DNA from: Turneriella sp.
Lineage (GTDB): Bacteria > Spirochaetota > Leptospiria > Turneriellales > Turneriellaceae
Length of the DNA stretch: 52,533 bases
Assembly (NCBI GenBank): GCA_019186965.1
Contig: JABARV010000026.1
Coordinates: forward strand, 1-52,533
Reading direction: 5' to 3'
Under the pieces are notes generated by a model that had not been told where the DNA came from, did not search any database, and worked only from the letters and a program-made list of their open reading frames with translations. The translations under genes were made by a program, and so were the position numbers. Positions 1 through 9,253 of this stretch are shown one piece after another. Numbering within the stretch: the first letter of the stretch is position 1; each line of letters opens with the position of its first letter.

Positions 1-125
1 TATCAGACAGCATGATAGCACTTATGCCTATATATGTCAAAAAGCTTATAAAAGAAATAAGCAATGTTAAAAATTTTGGTCAAAAACAAGTATCTGTTGT
101 AAAGGCTGAGTTTTTCAACAGACTC
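1..125. mobile_element. Insertion-sequence end (left window border)
   Basis: Bases 1-125 are the exact reverse complement of bases 52409-52533; identity stops at base 126. The inner boundary carries GTCTGTTGAAAAACTC (read outward-in), which resembles the GnCTGTTGAAAA-type terminal repeats of many IS elements. The element body lies outside the window. It interrupts a doxX-like gene here and an rhs gene at the other border. The IS family cannot be named without the transposase. That the two borders are copies of one element is seen; that it is an IS is inference. Confidence 0.75.
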
Positions 126-290
126 AATTCCTGCACTTGCAACGTAACCGATAAAGCCATCGGTCATAGGGAACTTTTTGAAACCGTGCACCAACGCGAG
201 GGTTAACCCTACTATAACACGCGTTGCGGTTAAGCCTAAATCTGCCCATTTGCACGTGGGTTCAATGCCGCTAAATAAAAATTTTTTCAT
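126..290 (-). pseudogene. DoxX-family membrane protein, truncated by IS
   Basis: The first ~56 residues look like the N-terminus of a DoxX/SURF4-type small membrane protein: a polar start, then a hydrophobic segment with TRVIVGLTLALVHGFKKFP, a typical DoxX first helix and its glycine-rich exit. After this the frame enters the IS end and stops near base 3, so three of the four expected helices are missing. It lies 53 bp downstream of acs on the same strand. DoxX proteins are membrane components linked to thiol and redox metabolism in some bacteria, but no function can be assigned to this fragment. The family call is moderately sure, the truncation is clear. Confidence 0.6.
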
Positions 291-343
291 AGTAATTTCC
301 GAATTATTTGGAACGTGGGTAAGTCAAGCACAATAGGCTTAAA

Positions 344-2332
344 TTATACCTGCGCTTGCCTTTCCTTAACGAGCGCTTCTACAACCGAAGGATCTGCCAA
401 CGTTGTGGTGTCGCCTAAAGTCGAAAATTCCTTCGCGGCAATTTTACGCAAAATACGCCGCATAATTTTTCCGCTCCGCGTTTTTGGCAGGCCAGGAGTA
501 AAATGGATTATGTCGGGTTTTGCAATTGGGCCAATTTCCTGTGCAACCTGCTGTATAAGCTCTCGCTGCAAAGCTTCTGCAGGTTGAACTCCTTCTTTTA
601 AAGTGACGTATGCGTAAATCCCCTGTCCTTTGATGTCGTGTGGAAAGCCTACCACTGCTGCTTCGGCAACCTTGGGGTGGAGTACAAGCGCAGATTCAAC
701 TTCGGCAGTCCCCATACGGTGTCCCGATACGTTGATAACATCGTCGACGCGGCCCGTAATCCAGTAGTAGCCATCTTTGTCGCGCCTACACCCATCCCCC
801 GAAAAGTAGTACCCCTTAAAGGTAGAAAAATACGTTTGGAAAAAACGGTCGGGATCGCCGTACACGCCGCGCATAAGCGATGGCCATGGGAAACGCATGC
901 ACAAATTACCTTCAGCTTCGCCTTTAAGCTCATTGCCGTCGCCGTCGACAAGAACAGGTTGGACTCCAAAGAAAGGAAGCGTCGCAGAGCCCGGCTTTGT
1001 TGTCGTAACCCCTGGAATTGCAGAGATAAGAATTCCACCTGTTTCTGTCTGCCACCATGTATCGACGATGGGACATTTTTCTTTGCCCACGGTACGGTGG
1101 TACCACATCCACGCTTCGGGGTTAATGGGTTCGCCCACGGAGCCTAAAAGCCGAAGCGAAGAAAGGTCGTGCTTTGATACAGGTTCTTCCCCAAAGCGCA
1201 TAAGTGCGCGGATTGCTGTTGGCGCAGTATAAAAAATTGTAACGCGGTGTTTTTCGATAACGCGCCAAAAACGATCCACGTGCGGGTATGTGGGCACTCC
1301 TTCAAACATAAGCGAAGTTGCGCCGTTCATAAGAGGGCCGTACAAAATATAGCTGTGCCCTGTTACCCAACCCAAGTCTGCGGTGCACCAGTATGTGTCG
1401 GTGTCTTTGAGGTCAAAAATAATTTTTTGTGTGTACGCGATAAAAACTCCATAGCCGCCTGTGGTGTGGAGTACGCCTTTGGGTTTGCCGGTTGAACCCG
1501 ATGTATAAAGCAGAAAAAGTGGATCTTCAGCATCCATGTGCGCAGCTTCGTGGACAGCGTTAACTTTTTCTACCTCTTCGTGCCACCATAAATCGCGCCC
1601 GTCGGCAAATTTTATTTCGTCTCCCGTGTGGCGTACAATGAGGACCTTGCGCACCTCTTGTGAAGATTTCTCAAGAGCAGCGTCGACGTTTGCTTTAATG
1701 GGGATTACTTTGCCGCCTCTATAACCGGTATCTGCGGTAATAATGAAGTCTGATTTTGCATCCATTACGCGGTCTTTAATCGAATCGGGAGAAAATCCGC
1801 CAAAGATAACCGAATGGATTGCGCCGATACGTGCGCATGCAAGCGTTGCAATTGCAAGTTCGGGAATCATTGGCATATAAATGGTTACACGGTCTCCTTT
1901 GCGTACACCGTGTGTTTCGAGCACGTTTGCTACACGGCACACCTCGTAGTGTAATTGTTGGTATGTATATGTGCGTGAACTTACCGATGGGTTATCCGCC
2001 TCCCAAACGAGCGCGGCTTTATTTTTCTTTTCTGTAGTTAAATGCCTGTCAAGTGCGTTGTAGCACAGGTTTAGTTTTCCTCCTAAAAACCATTCGTGTT
2101 TGCCTTTAGGAAAATCTGCTTGGAGCACTTTTTTAAATGGTTTAAACCAAGTGAGCTCTTTTTTTGCGACGCGCCCCCAGAAGGCTTCGGGTTTTTTTAC
2201 CGATTCATCGTAGAGCTTTTTGTATTCGGCCATACTCTTTATATGGGCTCCTTTTACAAGTGCAGGCGCAATTTTCTTGGGATCGAATTTAGGTTCTGTG
2301 GGTTTTTTAACCGCTTGTTTCTTGGTTGCCAT
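344..2332 (-). CDS. acs: Acetyl-CoA synthetase (AMP-forming)
   Basis: Converts acetate, ATP and CoA to acetyl-CoA, AMP and pyrophosphate in the cytoplasm. The 662-residue length is normal for Acs. Visible are the N-terminal ACAS_N region, the AMP-binding P-loop [12 protein letters not shown] (about residue 277), the WWQTETG motif that contacts adenylate, the YFSGDG hinge region and the C-terminal catalytic lysine segment [14 protein letters not shown], whose lysine is the usual acetylation control site. A Lys-rich leader ([11 protein letters not shown]) precedes the conserved domain. The start at 2332 follows no good Shine-Dalgarno. A 41-bp element shared with another gene ends 26 bp upstream of it and contains a TTGACG -35-like hexamer. 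A doxX fragment follows on the same strand. Confidence in function is high. Confidence 0.97.
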   Translation of the reverse strand: MATKKQAVKKPTEPKFDPKKIAPALVKGAHIKSMAEYKKLYDESVKKPEAFWGRVAKKELTWFKPFKKVLQADFPKGKHEWFLGGKLNLCYNALDRHLTTEKKNKAALVWEADNPSVSSRTYTYQQLHYEVCRVANVLETHGVRKGDRVTIYMPMIPELAIATLACARIGAIHSVIFGGFSPDSIKDRVMDAKSDFIITADTGYRGGKVIPIKANVDAALEKSSQEVRKVLIVRHTGDEIKFADGRDLWWHEEVEKVNAVHEAAHMDAEDPLFLLYTSGSTGKPKGVLHTTGGYGVFIAYTQKIIFDLKDTDTYWCTADLGWVTGHSYILYGPLMNGATSLMFEGVPTYPHVDRFWRVIEKHRVTIFYTAPTAIRALMRFGEEPVSKHDLSSLRLLGSVGEPINPEAWMWYHRTVGKEKCPIVDTWWQTETGGILISAIPGVTTTKPGSATLPFFGVQPVLVDGDGNELKGEAEGNLCMRFPWPSLMRGVYGDPDRFFQTYFSTFKGYYFSGDGCRRDKDGYYWITGRVDDVINVSGHRMGTAEVESALVLHPKVAEAAVVGFPHDIKGQGIYAYVTLKEGVQPAEALQRELIQQVAQEIGPIAKPDIIHFTPGLPKTRSGKIMRRILRKIAAKEFSTLGDTTTLADPSVVEALVKERQAQV

Positions 2333-2358
2333 ATTCCACAGAAAAAAATCTTACAAGG

Positions 2359-2399
2359 TGCGTCAAGAAAACTAGGCGATTTTAAATAATTGGTTGACG
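2359..2399 (-). promoter_or_regulatory. 41-bp upstream element, copy A (acs)
   Basis: This segment matches 6459-6499 at 38 of 41 positions. Both copies lie in the same orientation just upstream of a minus-strand gene, ending 26 bp (here, acs) and 25 bp (copy B) before the start codon. The element is bounded by CGTCAA and TTGACG, an interrupted dyad, with an AT-rich centre (ATTTTAAATAATTGG). On the minus strand the gene-proximal TTGACG could be a -35 box. No good -10 follows at 17 bp, so activation or another sigma factor is possible. Function is inferred. Confidence 0.6.
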
Positions 2400-2475
2400 T
2401 ACCGCAGTGGCTGTGTCGCTTCTACATGCGGCAGGAATAATTTTGAGTCTTGTGGTCTTTTTTTTAGGAGGGACA

Positions 2476-3231
2476 ATGGCGAAAATATTAAATTATGCAA
2501 AAAGAAAACAATACCGAAGTAGTTGGACTTTGCTTCCAATAGCTATCTTATTTTTGGTAACGAATTATTGCCATAACAACCACCTTGCCGACGTATTAGA
2601 AAACCCCGGTGGAGGCGAAACCCATCTCGGTATTGGTGGATTAACGGCTAACGACAGGTACATTTTCGTTGGCTCAACGCAAACCGATGGCAGCATGGCG
2701 CAGTTAGTTGCAGCGACATCGGGAACATGTTCTGGAACGGGGCTTAGTGCAGCCGATTGCTATTGCCAATATATGGCATCTTCAAATGGTATGGCGCCAA
2801 ATGGAGAAATTTACATCGCGTGGCTTTCGCTAGGCATTTCAGCATCGACGCAACTAGACATGACTTGCCGTTTAAAAGGACAAGCATCCGGAATTCAATG
2901 TAGCATTCCCGCTGGCGGCCCAAAATGGCTTAATAAAGGAAACCAAATTGTGGCAAATGGTTACGCTGAACTCTTCGGTGCTGTGTTCCAAAGCCCTGTT
3001 CAGTATTCGGAAACTGGAACGATTATAAGTTCAACTTCCATTTTTACTGGAACGTCTGCAAACGGCGAGGCTGTCGGCAGCGCGTGCGGAAGTGGACAAG
3101 ATTGGTCGAACGCCAGTTCTGGATCTCCGACGATGGGCGACTCCTCCTCAACTACCGGCACATGGACAGCTTATGGCACAGGAATGTGCAATACACTAGC
3201 GAATTATATTTACTGCATCGGACGGCCATAA
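2476..3231 (+). CDS. DUF1554-like exported lipoprotein
   Basis: The product has 251 residues. A perfect AGGAGG four bases before ATG 2476 fixes the start, although the frame is open upstream to 2407. The N-terminus is Lys/Arg-rich, then hydrophobic (LLPIAILFLVTNYC), with a Cys at the end that would fit a relaxed spirochaetal lipobox. The body resembles the DUF1554 domain common in Leptospira secreted proteins: CYCQYMA, IFTGTSANGEAVGSAC, a run of Gly, Ser and Thr, then a C-terminal CNTLANYIYCI. At least seven paired-looking cysteines suggest disulphides outside the cytoplasm. No enzymatic function is known for the family. It is divergent from acs and shares no operon. The family call rests on motif memory, so moderate confidence. 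Confidence 0.65.
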   Translation: MAKILNYAKRKQYRSSWTLLPIAILFLVTNYCHNNHLADVLENPGGGETHLGIGGLTANDRYIFVGSTQTDGSMAQLVAATSGTCSGTGLSAADCYCQYMASSNGMAPNGEIYIAWLSLGISASTQLDMTCRLKGQASGIQCSIPAGGPKWLNKGNQIVANGYAELFGAVFQSPVQYSETGTIISSTSIFTGTSANGEAVGSACGSGQDWSNASSGSPTMGDSSSTTGTWTAYGTGMCNTLANYIYCIGRP

Positions 3232-3376
3232 GATTTCCCTAAGTCTTCGCTAGTTTATCAGCGGCAAAAATGCAGCCGTCCTTTTTCAGTACCCTACGGA
3301 CAACCCCGGTGTCGCATCGATCGCGGCGAAGCCTCCTGTGCACCGAGGCACGGCTTGGCTTTCTATAGAATTTCAT

Positions 3377-6046
3377 TTATTCCCCATTCTGCACATCTAC
3401 CAGTAGCCAATCGGCATTCTTCTTCGTCACCGGTGCGTGGCAATACGCACATGTTGCGCTATCGCTTTCGGGAAGCGGCGCGCCGCACGAAGCACAGCCC
3501 GGGTCGGCAAACGTCGTCGCCTCGGCAGCTTCGCGTTTTGCGGCGAGCGTCAAAATCGATTCGGCGTGCGTTGGTTCTGCTTTGGGATTTTTCGCCGCAG
3601 ACCATTCTATCCGTACACTGGCGTAAAGCACGCCGTCTCTTTCTTTAAGGCTCTCTAAGTCGGCGGCGCCCACCGCAGCTTGGTAAAGCGGCTGTTTTTG
3701 AATACCTTTTTCAAGGTACTGCGTCGTCGCATCGCGCTGCAGAACTTGCGCATCGCCCGTGCACTTTGCCAAAACATCGCGCCAAAAAACATACGACGCG
3801 CGGTCTTCGATGCGGTCGGCGCTCCATGGCTCGGCGATGTCTTTTCGACTTGTCAGGCCACTGTATTCAACCTCTTGCGTGATTTCTGCCAAGACCCAAT
3901 CGAATGTACCCGAGCCTTCGACGGCGCCGCAACTCTTGCATTTCGTGAGTTCGCCTTCGGGTGCAAACGGCGTACCGCAATGGCTGCATGCATCGGCGTT
4001 TTCTTTCTGCGTCGTTTGCGCGTCGTGGCGGCGCATAAACGTGTAGTACTCGGTGAAACGGGTAAGCGGAGCGCGTTGGGCCATCGCCAAAGCATCCGTC
4101 GGATTTATAGTTGCGTCGAGCATCGTGTCGCGCGCCTCGGCATCGAGGCGTACGGCGATCGCATCGTACGGACCCGAACGAACAGAACTACTGATACCAA
4201 AAGCGCGGATGTGGAAATCCGCCATGGCGTTTTGCTTCTTTTCGATCTCTCGCATAATTTTAAGCTGCGTGCGGAAGCGGTTATAGACCCCCTGCGAAAG
4301 ATAACGGCGGCAGCTCGACATATCGCCGGCACACCATGCGGTCTGGATTTTTTCGGCGATGGTACGGCCACGCGCTTTGAACGCTTCGATGTCGAATGCG
4401 GGGTCGTGTTTTCTAATAGCCTCTGTTGCGCTTGCCTCTGCATATTTGGCTTTTTCCGCGCGTTCTTTTTCCATTTGTTGCTTGTGCGCTCGATGCTTTC
4501 GGTATGCAAGAAACCCGATGATAAAAATGGCCAATAGAATTCCGCCAAGAATAAGAGAAAAATAGAACCAAAACACCCAACGCGGATAATAGCCGAATGT
4601 ATGGTAATGGCTAAAACCAAAGTGCAGCTTCGTCCAGAGGCTAGGCTCTGTGAATTCGCCTTGTTGTACCACGCCCTTCAAGAGCCATGCGCTTTGTACC
4701 TGCGGTTCGTCCGAAACTAAAGTTACCGTAGCGCCGTGCTGCGTTTCTTTGACTGGTAGCGGGCGGAGAACTTTACACGGATTTTTATAGCGTTCTGGAT
4801 TCTCGCAGGCATATAGGCGAAAAGCAATTTTCATGCCTTGAGGCAATTGCACATCGATTTTTTTCCGTGTGGTTATGAAACTTGCAGAGGTTTGTGGAAA
4901 ATTTAGATACGAGGATGAATCCATATATGCTGGCAGAGGTATTTCCAGTAGAGCAGACGGCTTCGCATTGGCCAAGACGGTGCCCAAAGTTTGGTAACCA
5001 TAATCGGTGGCGTTGAATTCGACACGCAGGTTGAGCGAACTATAAAAGTGGTAGGTATAACCAATGTTACGCATCTTTCTGAGGAAGTGACTCTGCTTCA
5101 AATTTTGTGTCGCTGACTCCGGAATGTTCAAATAGCCGCAGTTTGAAAACTCCTCGACTTTTTTTTTCAAAATCTGATCCGATAGTTCCACGACGCCCGA
5201 CGGCTCTATGACGAGCTTGGTTTCCGTGATGGACTTGCAAGGCGCCTCTTTCCATGCTGTCTCGGCCGCCAGACGGTGGTGCATTCCCGAAAAACGAATT
5301 ATTAAAGACTCTACACCTTGTAAGGCTGCATTATCGAATGTTCTGGCGGCAATGACCTTAGGGCTTTGGGTCATGTTAGCGTACACGAGTTCGATGGAGT
5401 CCATGGGGGTTAATCCATGAAAAGCAACATTACACTTTTTGGCATTGCCGCACAACGATTTCTTCTCAAAAGCAAGAATACTTCCCAAGGACGTCGGCGT
5501 CGCAGCGTACGCAACCGTCGACTGGAACTCGACTTTATTGTTGCCCGGAGCACCTTTCAAGTCGCCGGTAACGATGCGATCATGGCCAGAGACGACGTAC
5601 GTGAATACGTTGGTTGGCTCTTGCGTGCGTTCGACCTTCCACGGCGCCGAGGGGTGAGACGGCTCGAATTCATAGCCGTCAAACGCGCCCAGACTTAATA
5701 AATTCGCCTCGATTTTCTCTTGCAGCGCAAGCTTTCCCGGCGCTTGGAAATCTAAGATACGTTCGACAGATTCGAAATTATTGATAGCTCTGTACGAAGG
5801 CCCGGCGGAACGGTATGAACTCGATGAGCTACCGCTTGAACTCGACGAACTTCGATACGACGAAGAGCTCGACGAGCGGTACGATGAACTCGACGAACTC
5901 GAGTAAGAGCTACGCGAAGAGCTCGAACTCGACGAGCTCCCCGACGAGCGGTATGACCCCCCGCCGCCGGCGCGGGCGTCGAGGTCTACAGGAATAAGTA
6001 GCGAAAGCAGAAAAATTACTGCTACAAACAAAATCGAATTGTTCAT
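3377..6046 (-). CDS. Membrane protein: Ser-rich tract, Tim44-like domain, zinc ribbons
   Basis: The product has about 889 residues. I chose ATG 6046 because a signal peptide (FVAVIFLLSLLIPVDLDARA) follows directly; the frame stays open to 6103. After the signal comes a Gly/Ser/Tyr/Arg low-complexity tract of about 75 residues, then a large extracytoplasmic region. A transmembrane helix (WFYFSLILGGILLAIFIIGF) follows near residue 530, then a charged linker. The next domain (FDIEAFKARGRTIAEKIQTA) has the look of a Tim44/MRPL45 fold. Two CxxC...CxxC zinc ribbons follow, one after the Tim44 domain and one at the C-terminus. A similar layout is seen in TPM or DUF2207-type bacterial proteins with Tim44 tails. 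The C-terminal half would be cytoplasmic. Role unknown; it stands alone in its transcription unit. Domain calls are moderately sure. Confidence 0.7.
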   Translation of the reverse strand: MNNSILFVAVIFLLSLLIPVDLDARAGGGGSYRSSGSSSSSSSSRSSYSSSSSSSYRSSSSSSYRSSSSSSGSSSSSYRSAGPSYRAINNFESVERILDFQAPGKLALQEKIEANLLSLGAFDGYEFEPSHPSAPWKVERTQEPTNVFTYVVSGHDRIVTGDLKGAPGNNKVEFQSTVAYAATPTSLGSILAFEKKSLCGNAKKCNVAFHGLTPMDSIELVYANMTQSPKVIAARTFDNAALQGVESLIIRFSGMHHRLAAETAWKEAPCKSITETKLVIEPSGVVELSDQILKKKVEEFSNCGYLNIPESATQNLKQSHFLRKMRNIGYTYHFYSSLNLRVEFNATDYGYQTLGTVLANAKPSALLEIPLPAYMDSSSYLNFPQTSASFITTRKKIDVQLPQGMKIAFRLYACENPERYKNPCKVLRPLPVKETQHGATVTLVSDEPQVQSAWLLKGVVQQGEFTEPSLWTKLHFGFSHYHTFGYYPRWVFWFYFSLILGGILLAIFIIGFLAYRKHRAHKQQMEKERAEKAKYAEASATEAIRKHDPAFDIEAFKARGRTIAEKIQTAWCAGDMSSCRRYLSQGVYNRFRTQLKIMREIEKKQNAMADFHIRAFGISSSVRSGPYDAIAVRLDAEARDTMLDATINPTDALAMAQRAPLTRFTEYYTFMRRHDAQTTQKENADACSHCGTPFAPEGELTKCKSCGAVEGSGTFDWVLAEITQEVEYSGLTSRKDIAEPWSADRIEDRASYVFWRDVLAKCTGDAQVLQRDATTQYLEKGIQKQPLYQAAVGAADLESLKERDGVLYASVRIEWSAAKNPKAEPTHAESILTLAAKREAAEATTFADPGCASCGAPLPESDSATCAYCHAPVTKKNADWLLVDVQNGE

Positions 6047-6109
6047 AATGTTTTTCCCAATTAAACGTAAACAAATGCGCTGTGTGTCGGGAAATTTGCG
6101 CACTAAACT

Positions 6110-6433
6110 CTAAGGTATTAACCCACAATCTGTGCTAGACTTGTTCTCTGGTTTATTGCAAAGTTCTCTTTGTTTTTTGCAATACAGATCTTTGCCGTCT
6201 TTCGCAAAAAGACACATGTACGCGCAAATTTTCAAATCACCTTTTTTTTGGCATTGCTCAATACCCAGTTCGGTTTGCAGTGCGCATGCCTTGCCGTCGT
6301 CTTTATGCTGGCAAATTTCACCGCAGGCGTGAATACTTTTCTCGTCAAAACACTTGCCGTGCATTTCGTGTTTGCAGGCGATGAGCGCAAATGCGCCCAT
6401 AAAAAACAGAAAATATGGTACTGTGCGTTTCAT
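6110..6433 (-). CDS. Small Cys-rich lipoprotein
   Basis: The product has 107 residues if started at the Met at 6433; the frame is open to 6466. The N-terminus MKRTVPYFLFFMGAFALIAC is a lipoprotein signal with Cys at the lipobox. The mature part contains ten further cysteines in short charged stretches (HACGEICQHKDDGKACA, CKKQRELC), so a small disulphide-stabilised periplasmic or surface domain is likely. No family recognised. Its upstream region carries copy B of the 41-bp element also found before acs, at almost the same distance, which suggests common control. It lies between the Tim44-like gene and the substrate-binding lipoprotein on the same strand, with a hairpin separating it from the latter. 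Confidence 0.75.
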   Translation of the reverse strand: MKRTVPYFLFFMGAFALIACKHEMHGKCFDEKSIHACGEICQHKDDGKACALQTELGIEQCQKKGDLKICAYMCLFAKDGKDLYCKKQRELCNKPENKSSTDCGLIP

Positions 6434-6458
6434 GCTATACACTATCTCGCTGGCTCTG

Positions 6459-6499
6459 TGCGTCAAGAAAAATAGATGATTTTAAATAATTGGTTGACG
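6459..6499 (-). promoter_or_regulatory. 41-bp upstream element, copy B (Cys-rich lipoprotein)
   Basis: Second copy of the element at 2359-2399 (38/41 identical; the three differences lie within bases 12-18 of the element). It ends 25 bp before the lipoprotein start codon at 6433, against 26 bp for acs. The conserved TTGACG next to the gene and the flanking CGTCAA/TTGACG dyad are intact. Shared position relative to two unrelated genes argues for a regulatory site rather than a mobile repeat. Confidence 0.6.
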
Positions 6500-6500
6500 C

Positions 6501-6528
6501 GGCCAGGCCGGAACTTGCCGGTTTGGCC
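6501..6528 (-). terminator. Hairpin after substrate-binding protein gene
   Basis: GGCCAGGCCGG (6501-6511) pairs with CCGGTTTGGCC (6518-6528) with two G.U wobbles and a 6-nt loop. It begins at the base next to the stop codon of the 6529-7770 gene. No U-tract follows, so it may be a mRNA 3' end stabiliser or a weak terminator. Confidence 0.5.
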
Positions 6529-7770
6529 TCATTGGAGCAAATCGTGTTCCACTTCGAGGCAGGCACGGCGCATCGCTTCGTAAACAGGGAGAGAACCATC
6601 GAGAGCAGCGTAAAGGTACGGCGCGACGATAGTTTCTAAAGCATCGTACCCGGGTAGCTGTGGCCGAGGTTTTGCGTATTTAAGCTGCGCTAAAAATGTT
6701 TTAAGTTCGTTCGAGAAGAAAGAAGCCATGTTTTTATTTGCATCATTATTGACGCTAAGTTGCCCTGTTTCTTTAATCCATTTTTCTTGTACACGGGTAG
6801 AAACCAGGTACGAAAGAAAATCATACGCCTCTTTTTTTACCCGCGAAGCAGAAAATACCACCATCGCTGAACCGCCAATGTTACTTGCAGAACGCAAATT
6901 TCCATTTCCCGGAACAAGTGCAACACCAAAGGGAACCGATTTAAATGTTTGTAAATTCCATGCTCCCGAAAGGAGCATTGCGTATTTTCCTGTTAAAAAA
7001 CCCTGGTCGGGGTTTATCGCCCCCGAAAGCCATGCGCCAGCTTCCGTACCTTCGGTATATAACCGTCGCAGGTATGTAATTGCTTCGACACTTTCTTTAG
7101 TATTTAATTCGCAACGGGTAAGCTCATGATTTAAGATGTGTGCGTTGTGCAAGAAAAGGTATGGCATTATCCACCACAAAGAGGAGTTCATCGCGAATGC
7201 TTTGTAGGATTTCCCCCTTTCGCGTAAAATTTTTCCGAGAGGAAGTAAATCGGCGAGGTCTTGCGGCGGATTTATTTTTGCTTCTGCCAAAAGTTTTTTG
7301 TTGTAGTAAAGTGCAACTGTCGTTAGTTGGTCTGGCAGTGCGTACACGCGTGGAGAGGTGTCGTGTGGCGTTTTGATGCGTGCTACATCTGTCGCAACAG
7401 AAAGCATTAAATGCAAGTCTTTACTTGCGCCATAACTATCAAGCGGCGAGATTGCATGCCCCCACGCAAGGCGCGGTACGTGCCCAATATCGACACGCGC
7501 GATGTCGGGGGTTTTATGCGCGATTGTTGCCGAAGTAAGTTTGGGTAAAAGACCATCAAAAGGGACACGTTCCGCTTTTATTTTTATGTTAGGGTGTTCT
7601 TTTTCAAAATCTACGACTATAGAATTAAATACGCGTGTTTCTGCATTGTTATACGAATGCCAAAGCGTAACTTCCCGTATATTGGCTGTATGCGTGGTGG
7701 GCTGGGGCGCCGTTTTACGCGCACACGAAAGAGCAAACAAGCATAAAATTAGCAATACCGAAAAACGCAC
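6529..7770 (-). CDS. Sugar-type ABC substrate-binding lipoprotein
   Basis: A 413-residue extracellular solute-binding protein (family 1, MalE-like). The N-terminus MRFSVLLILCLFALSCARK is a lipoprotein signal with lipobox LFALSC. The body has family features: VTLWHSYNNAETRVFNSIV, FEKEHPNIKIKAERVP, KTPDIARVDIGHVP, and YALPDQLTTVALYYNKKLL. It would bind a sugar or related solute in the periplasm and hand it to an ABC importer, but no permease or ATPase gene is adjacent, so it is an orphan here. The start is GTG at 7770, with a -10-like TAAAAG only 5 nt upstream and TTGACA at 17-bp spacing, which implies a leaderless message. Substrate unknown. Confidence 0.85.
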   Translation of the reverse strand: MRFSVLLILCLFALSCARKTAPQPTTHTANIREVTLWHSYNNAETRVFNSIVVDFEKEHPNIKIKAERVPFDGLLPKLTSATIAHKTPDIARVDIGHVPRLAWGHAISPLDSYGASKDLHLMLSVATDVARIKTPHDTSPRVYALPDQLTTVALYYNKKLLAEAKINPPQDLADLLPLGKILRERGKSYKAFAMNSSLWWIMPYLFLHNAHILNHELTRCELNTKESVEAITYLRRLYTEGTEAGAWLSGAINPDQGFLTGKYAMLLSGAWNLQTFKSVPFGVALVPGNGNLRSASNIGGSAMVVFSASRVKKEAYDFLSYLVSTRVQEKWIKETGQLSVNNDANKNMASFFSNELKTFLAQLKYAKPRPQLPGYDALETIVAPYLYAALDGSLPVYEAMRRACLEVEHDLLQ

Positions 7771-7775
7771 ATTTC

Positions 7776-7804
7776 CTTTTACGCGAAGGCGTTGGCTGTG
7801 TCAA
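7776..7804 (-). promoter_or_regulatory. Sigma70-type promoter, leaderless geometry
   Basis: On the minus strand TTGACA (7804-7799), a 17-bp spacer and TAAAAG (7781-7776) stand 5 nt before the GTG start of the substrate-binding protein. The expected transcription start coincides with the start codon. Confidence 0.65.
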
Positions 7805-7816
7805 TCGAATGGAGCG

Positions 7817-9109
7817 TCACGGCTTTAATAGAAGATAGAACTGCGCCCGTGCACGGCTAACTTGCAAAAGGTATTCTTTTTTATTCGCTGTAAATGCCTC
7901 CTTCGCATCGTCGATACTGCGGATGGCTTTTCCGTCGACGTTCAAAATAACATCGCCCGTACGCAGTTGCGATTGTTGTGCTGCGCTACCATTGTCGATA
8001 AAACTTACATACGCTCCGGTTTTTTCTTCGAGCTGTTGTCTATCCGCCAAATCGTCAGAGATTTCCATAAGGACAAACCCCATGGGTGACTGCCATTTTT
8101 TTCCTTCGGCAGGTGGCCTTTCCTTTACCGAACCTACAATCGTTAAAAATTTTCCTTTCCGTAAAATTTCAATACGTGCGTCTTTTCCAATAGGGAGTTC
8201 GCTCATGCGGCGGATGATTACGCTTACATCTTTTTCTTCGACTGCATTTAAAGGAATTCCGTTTACTTTACGGATAATATCGAGCGGTTGCAGCTTTCCC
8301 AAGAAGTTAGAAGACTTAAGTACAAGCGTTACGAGAACTCCTTCGGTGTCGCTGATTCCCAAGTGTTTACGCATATCTAAATCGAGGGGCATAAGTTGTA
8401 TACCCAAGAACCCGCGCTTAATACTACCCCCCTTAAGAAGTTTTTCTTTGACGTCGAGCGCGGTTTCAATGGGGATTGTAAACGCAAGCCCCGAGCCGCC
8501 ACGGGAATTAATCCCAATAACTTCACCGTGCATATTAAGGAGTGGCCCGCCGGAAGAGCCTGGAGCGATAAAGGCGTCGGTTTGTATAAAGTCGTTAAGG
8601 ACTGGCGCTTGCGGCATGTTACGCCCTTTTGCAGAGACAATACCAAAGCTTACGGTACGGTCGAGCCCATACGGATTACCTACTGCAAGAACCCATTGGC
8701 CCACTTTAGTTGCTTTACTTTTCCCTAAAAGCGCTGGGTGTAAATTTTTTACCTCGTTAGCATTTACCTGTATAAGCGCTACATCCGTCGCTTCGTCGGA
8801 GCCAATAACTTTTGCTTCGTATTCGCGTGCGTCGTTATTGAATTTTACAAGGACTTTTATACTATTATCGATGACGTGGTGGTTTGTCAATATAAGCCCT
8901 GTTTTATCGATGACAAATCCAGAACCCATGCTATTAAATTTTTTATTGTTGAGCGAACCATCTACCTTTATGTGCACGACGCTTTGTGTAATGTCTTCGC
9001 TTATTTTTGCGATGTGTTGTTCCAATTTATCCAATTCGGGAGAAAGCGGAATAGCGTAGAGCATACCCCCTAAAAGACAAGCGCAGATGGTTATGTGGAA
9101 GCGGAACAT
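7817..9109 (-). CDS. HtrA/DegP-like serine protease with two PDZ domains
   Basis: A 430-residue periplasmic quality-control protease. The N-terminal signal (FHITICACLLGGMLYAIP) precedes a trypsin-like domain with the full catalytic triad: His in LTNHHVID, Asp in EATDVALIQV and Ser in APGSSGGPLLN. Two PDZ-like regions follow; the first contains RGFLGIQLMPLDLDM, the second AQQSQLRTGDVILNVDGKAI near the C-terminus. Known relatives degrade or chaperone misfolded envelope proteins. It is a single gene followed by the substrate-binding lipoprotein on the same strand, 46 bp apart. TAATTT lies 6 nt before the ATG with only a weak -35, in keeping with leaderless starts elsewhere in the window. The triad is intact, so an active enzyme is expected. 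Confidence 0.93.
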   Translation of the reverse strand: MFRFHITICACLLGGMLYAIPLSPELDKLEQHIAKISEDITQSVVHIKVDGSLNNKKFNSMGSGFVIDKTGLILTNHHVIDNSIKVLVKFNNDAREYEAKVIGSDEATDVALIQVNANEVKNLHPALLGKSKATKVGQWVLAVGNPYGLDRTVSFGIVSAKGRNMPQAPVLNDFIQTDAFIAPGSSGGPLLNMHGEVIGINSRGGSGLAFTIPIETALDVKEKLLKGGSIKRGFLGIQLMPLDLDMRKHLGISDTEGVLVTLVLKSSNFLGKLQPLDIIRKVNGIPLNAVEEKDVSVIIRRMSELPIGKDARIEILRKGKFLTIVGSVKERPPAEGKKWQSPMGFVLMEISDDLADRQQLEEKTGAYVSFIDNGSAAQQSQLRTGDVILNVDGKAIRSIDDAKEAFTANKKEYLLQVSRARAQFYLLLKP

Positions 9110-9253
9110 TTTTCTAAATTAGGGTGTGCGTCGTGGCGTAAAGCCGTATGGTGCTCTGTAGTTTTTTCTTTCTTTCAGTCTGGAATCTTTTCGGTGAGCG
9201 TGCGTATGACCGACAAAGTTTGATTGAGTTGATTGACTGTAAACCCTTCGGCG

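Noticed and set aside
649..1147. Several open frames opposite or within acs
   Set aside because: Overlap a fully conserved enzyme gene; no start signals or domains.
7923..9059. Long open frame opposite htrA (378 codons)
   Set aside because: It is the antisense shadow of a well-conserved protease gene; its translation has no recognisable domain and is Ser/Pro-rich without pattern.
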